The position numbers and the translations under genes were made by a program. A stretch of DNA of 12,220 nt from an uncultured Desulfurobacterium sp. (GTDB lineage: Bacteria; Aquificota; Aquificia; Desulfurobacteriales; Desulfurobacteriaceae), in the NCBI GenBank assembly GCA_913055135.1, contig CAJXJV010000021.1, forward strand, positions 1 through 12,220, in the 5' to 3' direction. Of the stretch, positions 6,762-12,220 are shown piece by piece. The first letter of the stretch is position 1. Each line of letters begins with the position of its first letter. Below the pieces are notes generated by a model. The model was not told the DNA's origin and searched no databases. It saw nothing but the letters and a program-made list of their open reading frames with translations.

Positions 6762-7168
6762 TCACTCTCCCTTTTCACAAACATTATTGCTTCAGCTTCT
6801 GCAATCTTCTTCCCATCAGAAATTCTAACCATTTGAGCCCTTGTTATCTTTATTCTCTTTCTATCTTCCTTGATTTCAGCCGTTACCTCTACTTCCTCAC
6901 CGACAAAAAGAGGATTATAAAATCTAACAGCTATCTTACCAGTAAGAAATCGCTCCTCATAATTCTGAAGATATGCCATGGCTTCATCGAGGATTAGAGA
7001 AATAATTCCACCATGAATTACATTGTCGTAGCCCTGATAGTACTTTTCAAGAGAAAAACGGGCTCTGACTCTGCCGTTCTCCCTGTGAAATTTGAGGTGC
7101 ATACCCTTAGGATTTTCCTGACCACAAACAAAACAGAAGTTATCTCTTCTGAGCTTTTTTCCTTTCAT
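6758..7168 (-). CDS. PaaI-like hotdog-fold acyl-CoA thioesterase
   Basis: This 136-residue cytoplasmic protein has the single hotdog domain of the 4HBT/PaaI thioesterases, which hydrolyse acyl-CoA or acyl-ACP thioesters. The N-terminus has FCFVCGQENPKGMHLKF (11-27), a Cys-x-x-Cys opening common in one branch of these proteins. The core has VIHGGIISLILDEAM (50-64) with the HGG loop at 52-54 and the candidate catalytic D61/E62 on the central helix. TGKIAVRFYNPLFVGEEVEV follows as the beta-sheet segment. The true substrate cannot be read from sequence. It is the first gene of the minus-strand operon. Its ATG at 7168 has no Shine-Dalgarno site, and a perfect TATAAT lies only 10 bases upstream, so the transcript may be nearly leaderless. 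The stop overlaps the next start as ATGA. Confidence 0.85.
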   Translation of the reverse strand: MKGKKLRRDNFCFVCGQENPKGMHLKFHRENGRVRARFSLEKYYQGYDNVIHGGIISLILDEAMAYLQNYEERFLTGKIAVRFYNPLFVGEEVEVTAEIKEDRKRIKITRAQMVRISDGKKIAEAEAIMFVKRESE

Positions 7169-7235
7169 AGTAATTGAAATTATACAGTTATAAAATTTAA
7201 ATCAGGTATCAGAAAAAACGTAAGATGGAGAGAGA
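7169..7235. promoter_or_regulatory. Divergent promoter region, thioesterase operon / polX
   Basis: This 67-base AT-rich spacer separates two divergent transcription units. For the minus-strand operon, TATAAT (complement of 7179-7184) is a perfect -10 box, with no good -35 at standard spacing. For polX on the plus strand, TTGAAA (7174-7179) and TTAAAT (7197-7202) are 17 bases apart, 5/6 and 4/6 matches to consensus. The two overlap by one base, so polymerase binding would be mutually exclusive. GGAGAG just before polX (from 7227) is its ribosome site. Evidence is motif reading only. Confidence 0.5.
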
Positions 7236-8960
7236 ATGAAAAACAAGGAACTTGCAGACATATTTGATAGGTGGGCAAACATACTGGAATTCATGGGAGA
7301 CAACCCGTACCACATTAGAGCCTACAGAAATGCAGCAAGATTGATTAGAGACCTTTCTGAAGACATAGAAGTATTAGCTCGTGAAGGAAAACTCACAAAG
7401 CTTCCAGGAATCGGACAGAGACTCCAGGCAAAAATACTGGAATTCCTCAGAACAGGAAAGATAGAGGAGTTTGAAAAGCTCAAAGCAAGCGTCCCAGATA
7501 CAATCTTTACTCTTTTAGATATTCCTGGTGTTGGACCAAAGACAGTTAAACTACTTTATGACCGGTTAGGAATAAGAAGCCTCGAAGACCTTAAAAGAGC
7601 AATTGAGAGAGGAGACCTTTTAAAACTTCCTGGATTTGGTCCCAAGAAAGTAGAGAAGATAAGAAAAGGGATTGAACTATTCGAAAAAGCAAGTGGAAGG
7701 ATTCTTCTTGGTATTGCAGTATTTATTGCGGACGGAATTATAAATCAGCTCAAAGAACACTCTGCCGTTGAAAGGATTTCAGTCGCTGGTTCAACAAGAA
7801 GAATGAAAGAAACAGTGGGAGATATAGATATTCTGGCAACTGGAAAAAACCTTGAGATCATAGACGCCTTTGTAAACCTTCCAAACGTAAAAGAGGTTCT
7901 CTGGAAAGGAACCAAAAAAGCAACTGTAATTGTTGAGGAGGGAGAACAGGTTGACCTGAGAGTTATAGAACCCGACTCTTACGGTTCTGCCCTCCAGTAC
8001 TTCACAGGCTCAAAATCCCACAATATACATCTCAGAACTATCTGTATTAAGCAAGGATACAAACTTAACGAGTATGGACTTTTCAAAGGAGATGTAAAGA
8101 TTGCTGGAAGAACAGAGGAAGAGATATATGAAGCCCTTGGAATGGATACGCCTCCCCCTGAAATAAGGGAAGATACTGGAGAGATTGAAGCAGCCCTTGA
8201 GCACAGATTGCCAGAGCTCATCGATTATGGAGATATAAAAGGAGATCTCCACATCCACTCAAACTGGTCGGACGGAGCTTCAACTATTGAAGAGATAGCA
8301 CTGAAAGCAATAGAGATGGGATACAAGTACATAGCCATAACCGATCACTCAAAATCTCTAAGAGTTGCAAATGGACTTTCAGAAGAGGATCTTTTAAAAA
8401 GAAACGAGGAGATAGACAGACTTAATAAAAAGTTCCAGGGAAAAATAAAGATTCTAAAGGGTACAGAAGTTGACATCCTTCCGGATGGAAGTCTTGATTA
8501 TAACGATGAAATCCTTTCTCAGCTTGATTTTGTCGTTGCAGCAATCCACTCCAGATTCACACAGGATAACACTAAAAGAATCCTCAAAGCCATGGAAAAT
8601 CCATACGTTAACGCCATAGCTCATCCTACAGGTAGAGTGATAGGACAGAGAGAAAGCTATCCTGTTGACATAGAAGCTGTAATTAAAAAGGCAGCTGAGA
8701 CCGGAACAGCTCTTGAGATTAATGCTTATTACAATCGACTTGATTTGAAAGATGTCCACTGCAGACTTGCAGTAAAGTACGGCGCAAAACTTGTAATAAG
8801 CACCGATTCTCATCATGTTGATCATATGTGGATGATTAAGCTTGGCGTCGGAACAGCACGGAGAGGGTGGGTTGAGAAAAAAGATGTTATAAATGCAAAA
8901 GGGTTGAGAGAACTCCAGAAATTTGTCAAAGAAAAACGAAAGAAATTTGGAATTTCCTAA
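7236..8960 (+). CDS. polX: Family X DNA polymerase with PHP 3'-5' exonuclease domain
   Basis: This 574-residue repair polymerase is of the bacterial PolX type, which fills gaps in base excision repair and carries its own metal-dependent nuclease. Three helix-hairpin-helix motifs occur at LPGIG (56-60), IPGVG (96-100) and LPGFG (131-135). The nucleotidyltransferase palm has AGSTRRMKETVGDIDIL with catalytic D196/D198 and a third aspartate D240 in QVDLRV, followed by SALQYFTGSKSHN (251-263). A C-terminal PHP domain follows: GDLHIHSNWSDG (D337, H339, H341, D346), AITDHS (370-372), GTEVDIL with E411, AIHSR with H438, AHPTG with H463 and STDSHH with D524/H526. All expected metal ligands appear present, so both polymerase and nuclease should be active. 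The ATG has GGAG 5 bases upstream. First gene of a plus-strand unit with moeA 65 bases downstream. The closest known model is the B. subtilis PolX. Confidence 0.95.
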   Translation: MKNKELADIFDRWANILEFMGDNPYHIRAYRNAARLIRDLSEDIEVLAREGKLTKLPGIGQRLQAKILEFLRTGKIEEFEKLKASVPDTIFTLLDIPGVGPKTVKLLYDRLGIRSLEDLKRAIERGDLLKLPGFGPKKVEKIRKGIELFEKASGRILLGIAVFIADGIINQLKEHSAVERISVAGSTRRMKETVGDIDILATGKNLEIIDAFVNLPNVKEVLWKGTKKATVIVEEGEQVDLRVIEPDSYGSALQYFTGSKSHNIHLRTICIKQGYKLNEYGLFKGDVKIAGRTEEEIYEALGMDTPPPEIREDTGEIEAALEHRLPELIDYGDIKGDLHIHSNWSDGASTIEEIALKAIEMGYKYIAITDHSKSLRVANGLSEEDLLKRNEEIDRLNKKFQGKIKILKGTEVDILPDGSLDYNDEILSQLDFVVAAIHSRFTQDNTKRILKAMENPYVNAIAHPTGRVIGQRESYPVDIEAVIKKAAETGTALEINAYYNRLDLKDVHCRLAVKYGAKLVISTDSHHVDHMWMIKLGVGTARRGWVEKKDVINAKGLRELQKFVKEKRKKFGIS

Positions 8961-9025
8961 ATCCAGCACAGGATTGATTGAGAAGTTGGTATTATTACGG
9001 AAATTTCCTGAATGGGAGTGGAAGC

Positions 9026-10222
9026 TTGAAGGTAAAAAGAGAAGAAGCAAAGAGGATAATAATTGAGAACTGTCAGGAAAAGTTTTTTGAAGTTGTAACC
9101 CTTGAAAAAGCCTATGGTAGGGTTCTTGCTGAAGATGTTCATTCTCCTATTGACATTCCGGATGAAGACAAATCTGCCATTGATGGATACGCCTTTAACT
9201 CGGAGTCTGTTACAGAGCTCCCGGCTAAACTCAAAATTGTGGGTGAGACTGCTGCCGGTGATATTGATAGGAAAAAGGTAGATATTGGCGAAGCTGTTTT
9301 TGTCATGACAGGGGGAATCATACCCCGGGGAGCAGATGCAGCAGTAAGGATTGAAGATGTAAAAGTTGAAGATGGGTATGTAATTATTGATTTCCCTGTA
9401 AAGAGAGGCACCCTTGTAAACTTTCAGGGAAGTGAACTAAAAAAGGGGGAACTTACCCTTGAAAAGGGAGTAAGGCTTGACTACAGGAAAGTCGGACTCC
9501 TTGCAAACCTTGGAATTTACAGAGTAAAAGTCTTTCAAAAGCCTGTGGTTGGTATTGTTACCACTGGTAATGAAGTTCTGGAACCTTATGAAAAATACAG
9601 AAAAGGCTGTGTTAGAAATTCCAATTACTACATTCTTAAAGGATTACTTGAGAGAGAGTGTGCTGAAGTAACCTATTTTGGTATTGTTGAGGATAACAAA
9701 GGACTTATGCTCAAAACTTTTGAAGAAGCTCTTTCTTCTGTGGATATTCTAATTACAACAGGGGGAGTTTCAAAAGGCAAATATGACTTTGTTAAAGATG
9801 TTATAAAGGAGTTGGGATTTGATGTTAAGTTCACCATGACAAACATAAGACCGGGCAGACCCCTTGTGTTTGGAATTAAAGAGAATAAGCTTTTCTTTGG
9901 ACTTCCTGGCTATCCTTCTGCAATGGTTGTAAATGCCCTTGAGTTTCTTATCCCAGCAATCAGGAAAATGGGAGGAGTAAAACAGTTTGAAAATACCTAT
10001 TTAACGGCGATAGCTTCCGAGCCTTTAAAATCAAAAAAAGGAAGAGTGGATTTTATAAGGGTGGATGTTTATGCAGAAGATGGAGTTCTAAAAGTCAGAA
10101 GTGCCGGTAGTCAGCAGACATCCAATTTTTCTTCTATGGCTTTGTGTAGAGCTCTCGCCATAGTTGACGAAAACCGTGGAGGAATTTCAGAAGGAGAAGT
10201 GGTTCAAATTTTGATGTTATGA
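9026..10222 (+). CDS. moeA: Molybdopterin molybdotransferase MoeA
   Basis: MoeA inserts molybdate into adenylylated molybdopterin, the last common step of molybdenum (or tungsten) cofactor synthesis in the cytoplasm. The 398-residue protein has the domains of the family: KSAIDGYAF (49-57), VMTGGIIPRGADAAVR (93-108), IVTTGNEV (177-184), TTGGVSKGKYDFV (244-256), RPGRPLVFG (275-283) and FGLPGYPSAMVVNA (291-304). The last 70 residues form the usual beta-barrel domain IV. I place the start at TTG 9026, because GGGAG (9014-9018) lies 7 bases before it and the product begins right at the family's N-terminal helix (LKVKREEAKRIII). The frame also opens at a TTG at 8978, giving an odd Trp/Tyr-rich extension with no ribosome site. 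It is followed 44 bases later by the multiheme cytochrome gene. The neighbouring cytochrome suggests molybdenum-dependent respiration, which is inference. Confidence 0.92.
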   Translation: MKVKREEAKRIIIENCQEKFFEVVTLEKAYGRVLAEDVHSPIDIPDEDKSAIDGYAFNSESVTELPAKLKIVGETAAGDIDRKKVDIGEAVFVMTGGIIPRGADAAVRIEDVKVEDGYVIIDFPVKRGTLVNFQGSELKKGELTLEKGVRLDYRKVGLLANLGIYRVKVFQKPVVGIVTTGNEVLEPYEKYRKGCVRNSNYYILKGLLERECAEVTYFGIVEDNKGLMLKTFEEALSSVDILITTGGVSKGKYDFVKDVIKELGFDVKFTMTNIRPGRPLVFGIKENKLFFGLPGYPSAMVVNALEFLIPAIRKMGGVKQFENTYLTAIASEPLKSKKGRVDFIRVDVYAEDGVLKVRSAGSQQTSNFSSMALCRALAIVDENRGGISEGEVVQILML

Positions 10223-10266
10223 TATACTTCCCTTGTTTTCAATACCTAACATCAAGGAGAAGGAGA

Positions 10267-11262
10267 ATGAGAAAGTTTCTACCTGCAGTGTTGATGTTTT
10301 TGGTGTCTTTTACTCCAGCATTTGGGAAAGAAAAGAAGTGTACAACAGATTTGAAGAGACCTGTTCCTCAAGAAGCTCGTGACTATGCTAAATTAATAAA
10401 TGCTAATGATTCCGATATTCCGTGTCTTTCCTGTCATTTTGCGGGGAATATTATTGATGGAAAGGAAGTAAAGGATATTGGTGTTTTAACCCATCCTACA
10501 GGGAAAAAACTTAAGTGTATTACGTGCCATGATGTTAATTCAAAAAACAGGTATTTCCTGAAGAAAGAAGACCCAGAGTTATGTCTGGACTGCCACAAGG
10601 ATAAAGCAGTTGTGTTTAAAGGCTCTCATGGAAAATTGGGTAGAAAATGTAGTGGATGTCACAGTGTTCATAATGCACAGGGTGGTTACCTTTCAAAGGT
10701 TGTGTATGGAGAGATATCTCCGATGGAACCACCTGTTGATGGATTCTGCTTGGCATGTCATGACCCTGAAGGAATGGCAGAACATAAGGTTTTACAATCT
10801 ATATACAATGAGCACCCCTTAGGAGTTAAAAATCCAACAACAAGGCTTCCTGGAAAGAGAATTTCCTGTGTTACATGCCATGACCCTCATACCTATAAAG
10901 GAGAACTTCTCAGAATACCTGTGAAGAAAAATTCGGAACTCTGTCTTGCCTGTCATTCAGATAAAAACCTTAAGGGTTCTCCTCACAATCTGTCTAATGA
11001 TAAGGGAGCCTGTTTAGCATGCCATACTCCTCACAATCCAGAATATAAGGTTCTCTGGAGCAAAAAGCCCGGCAAGGGTAAAACTATCAACGAAAAGATG
11101 TGCAGTTCCTGCCACAATACTGCAGCATGCAGTAAAAAACTTCAGACGACTGTGGATTCGAAGCTGCCTCTTATTAACCAGATGACTGGACATCCAGCTA
11201 AGAACGGAGAAAGTGGTATTGTGGACTGTGTTACCTGTCATGATCCCCATAACGGGAAGTGA
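10267..11262 (+). CDS. Periplasmic decaheme c-type cytochrome
   Basis: The 331-residue precursor has a signal peptide (MRKFLPAVLMFLVSFTPAFG, cleaved near residue 20) and ten CXXCH heme-binding motifs. They start at residues 53, 84, 106, 128, 161, 201, 226, 249, 279 and 321, so ten covalent hemes are expected in the periplasm. Several motifs are followed by another histidine in a repeated pattern (CVTCHDPHTY, CLACHTPHNP, CVTCHDPHNG, CSGCHSVHNA), typical of the doubled-CXXCH multiheme cytochromes. Free His residues in GSHG, EHPLG and GHPAK could supply the sixth ligands. There is no transmembrane helix after the signal. Such proteins transfer electrons to or between terminal reductases; the partner is not shown. 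The ATG at 10267 follows AAGGAGAAGGAGA. An upstream in-frame ATG at 10219 would place Arg-rich sequence before the signal peptide and is not preferred. The last motif is only six residues from the C-terminus. It ends the polX-moeA unit just before a strong hairpin. Confidence 0.9.
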   Translation: MRKFLPAVLMFLVSFTPAFGKEKKCTTDLKRPVPQEARDYAKLINANDSDIPCLSCHFAGNIIDGKEVKDIGVLTHPTGKKLKCITCHDVNSKNRYFLKKEDPELCLDCHKDKAVVFKGSHGKLGRKCSGCHSVHNAQGGYLSKVVYGEISPMEPPVDGFCLACHDPEGMAEHKVLQSIYNEHPLGVKNPTTRLPGKRISCVTCHDPHTYKGELLRIPVKKNSELCLACHSDKNLKGSPHNLSNDKGACLACHTPHNPEYKVLWSKKPGKGKTINEKMCSSCHNTAACSKKLQTTVDSKLPLINQMTGHPAKNGESGIVDCVTCHDPHNGK

Positions 11263-11298
11263 AAAATTTATCTCCCCCCTAAGGGGGATTATGTTTTT
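11261..11298. terminator. Bidirectional intrinsic terminator, cytochrome / dapD
   Basis: Between the convergent stops lies TCCCCC-CTAA-GGGGGA (11273-11288), a six-base-pair GC-rich stem with a four-base loop. It is flanked by AAAAATTT on the left and TTTTT (11293-11298) on the right. The plus-strand transcript ends in a U-run; the minus-strand transcript also meets A-rich sequence that becomes U-rich RNA. It overlaps the last base pairs of the cytochrome stop. A clear two-way rho-independent terminator. Confidence 0.85.
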
Positions 11299-12117
11299 CT
11301 AAACAGGAACGTTAAATTCCCTAAGAACTTCATTTAAAGAAGTTTTCTTGTCTGTTGATTCTTTCCTCTTTCCAATAATTAATGCACAGGGAAGTCCATA
11401 CTCACCTGCAGGAAATTTCTTGATTCTGGTTCCCGGAATAACAACACTCCTTGCAGGAACTCTTCCTTTGTATTCAACAGGTTCATCACCCGTTACATCA
11501 ATAATTTTTGTAGAAGCTGTTATTACAACTCCAGCTCCAAGAACTGCTTCCTCTTCTATGATTGCACCTTCAACGATGATACACCTTGAACCTATGAAAC
11601 AGTTGTCTTCAATAATCACAGGAGAAGCGTTTGGTGGTTCAAGAACTCCTCCGATTCCAACACCACCAGAAAGGTGAACGTTTTTACCTATCTGTGCACA
11701 GGAACCAACTGTAGCCCAGGTATCAACCATTGTTCCAGAACCCACATAAGCTCCAATGTTAACGTAAGAAGGCATGAGAATTGCCCCTGGCTCAATAAAT
11801 GAACCATATCTTGCAGTTGCTGGAGGAACAACCCTGACTCCAAGTTTTTCCCAGTTCTTCTTGAGTGGAATCTTGTCGTAGTACTCAAAAGGTCCAGCTT
11901 CCATAACCTTCATTTCTGAAATCGGGAAGAAAAGGAGAATAGCTTTCTTAACCCAATCATTTACCTTCCAGTTACCAACACTGATTCTCTCTGCAACTCT
12001 AATTTTTCCCCTATCAAGGAGATCAACCACTTCTCTTATAGCCTCTCTGTACTTCTCATCTTTCAGGAGTTCCCTGTTCTCCCAGGCCTCCTCTATCATC
12101 TTCTTAAGATCTTCCAT
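11299..12117 (-). CDS. dapD: Tetrahydrodipicolinate N-succinyltransferase
   Basis: DapD transfers succinyl from succinyl-CoA to tetrahydrodipicolinate in the succinylase branch to meso-diaminopimelate and lysine, supplying peptidoglycan. The 272-residue protein is close to the 274 of E. coli DapD. After a helical N-terminus (about 1-95) comes a left-handed beta-helix of hexapeptide repeats: EPGAILMPSYVNIGAYVGSG (109-128), TMVDTWATVGSCAQIGKNVH (129-148), LSGGVGIGGVLEPPNASPV (149-167), then IIEDNCFIGSRCIIVEGAII. The C-terminus reads GRVPARSVVIPGTR, GEYGLPCALIIGK and TSLNEVLREF. These blocks are close to the E. coli ones, so the assignment is firm. I start at ATG 12117 (MEDLKKMIEEAW), preceded by AGGTAG about 5 bases upstream. 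An in-frame ATG at 12144 would add nine residues (MCSSVSQVE) without a ribosome site. The gene is transcribed leftwards into the shared hairpin terminator. Confidence 0.95.
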   Translation of the reverse strand: MEDLKKMIEEAWENRELLKDEKYREAIREVVDLLDRGKIRVAERISVGNWKVNDWVKKAILLFFPISEMKVMEAGPFEYYDKIPLKKNWEKLGVRVVPPATARYGSFIEPGAILMPSYVNIGAYVGSGTMVDTWATVGSCAQIGKNVHLSGGVGIGGVLEPPNASPVIIEDNCFIGSRCIIVEGAIIEEEAVLGAGVVITASTKIIDVTGDEPVEYKGRVPARSVVIPGTRIKKFPAGEYGLPCALIIGKRKESTDKKTSLNEVLREFNVPV

Positions 12118-12220
12118 TTCTACCTGGCTAACAGAACTGCACATTGGTAAACTTTGCAGCTCTGCTGGTGGGCTATTTCTATTCCGCCTTTTTCAGGATG
12201 GTCACACCCACCAGGCGGTT
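12118..12220 (-). other. Region upstream of dapD: possible gene end or structured leader
   Basis: Two readings compete on the minus strand. One frame is open from the edge to TAG at 12120-12122 and would encode a 33-residue C-terminus (GCDHPEKGGIEIAHQQSCKV is part of it) ending two bases before the dapD start, with AGGTAG serving as both stop and ribosome site. A second frame ends at TAG 12179-12181 and would give a C-terminus NRLVGVTILKKAE, leaving about 60 bases of leader. The same stretch holds inverted repeats: CTGGTGGG (12165-12172) with CCCACCAG (12207-12214), and CCGCCT (12184-12189) with AGGCGG (12213-12218). The window ends too soon to decide, and no family can be named. Confidence 0.25.

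Noticed and set aside
8978..9025. Upstream TTG start for MoeA
   Set aside because: It adds an unusual RSWYYYGNF extension with no ribosome site; TTG 9026 has GGGAG and fits the family N-terminus.
8454..9050. 198-residue minus-strand open frame over the 3' half of polX
   Set aside because: It is antisense to the PHP domain whose metal ligands are all intact; the product is Cys/Phe/Ser-rich with no domain.
10219..10266. Upstream ATG start for the cytochrome
   Set aside because: It overlaps the moeA stop, and would put 16 residues before a complete signal peptide; ATG 10267 has AAGGAGAAGGAGA.
1..12220. CRISPR arrays, insertion sequences, tRNA or rRNA genes
   Set aside because: No spaced direct repeats, transposase motifs, or RNA-gene hallmarks were seen; no uncoded stretch is long enough for an rRNA gene.

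Overview
The window looks like chromosomal DNA from a Gram-negative, thermophilic, anaerobic bacterium. I would guess the phylum Aquificota, perhaps near Desulfurobacteriaceae. This rests on Lys/Glu/Arg-rich proteins, purine-rich coding strands, an ADP-heptose epimerase of lipopolysaccharide synthesis, an archaeal-type dehydroquinate synthase, an HspR-type heat-shock repressor next to a Clp ATPase, and a decaheme cytochrome c. The taxonomic call is inference; there is no rRNA or other marker here. No mobile element, CRISPR array, tRNA or rRNA was seen.

Layout. (1) 1-2367, minus strand: an hspR-like MerR regulator followed 24 bases later by a ClpC-type AAA+ unfoldase that runs off the left edge. 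(2) 2368-2626: the hspR promoter region and, on the plus strand, a probable 62-residue orphan gene whose 3' end overlaps the end of hldD. (3) 2627-7168, minus strand: a tightly packed run, in transcription order PaaI-like thioesterase, secreted SH3-like protein, YggS-family PLP protein, a 19-residue hydrophobic mini-ORF, dehydroquinate synthase II, an unknown 112-residue protein, and hldD. Most junctions overlap or abut, so this is probably one operon with translational coupling. (4) 7169-7235: a 67-base divergent promoter region. (5) 7236-11262, plus strand: polX (polymerase X with a PHP nuclease domain), moeA and a decaheme cytochrome c, closed by a hairpin terminator shared with (6) dapD (11299-12117, minus strand). 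(7) The right edge carries an inverted-repeat-rich stretch upstream of dapD whose coding status cannot be settled.

How the genes fit together. Biosynthesis dominates: aromatic amino acids (dehydroquinate synthase II), lysine and peptidoglycan (DapD), LPS core (HldD), molybdenum cofactor (MoeA) and PLP homeostasis (YggS). MoeA next to a multiheme cytochrome is compatible with respiration through a molybdoenzyme, but no such enzyme lies in the window. HspR-ClpC is a self-contained stress module.

Most of the window is ordinary housekeeping DNA. The parts that merit a second look are the two uncatalogued small ORFs (19 and 62 residues), the two unrecognised operon members, the archaeal-type shikimate enzyme, and the region upstream of dapD. 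I found no convincing new multi-gene system.
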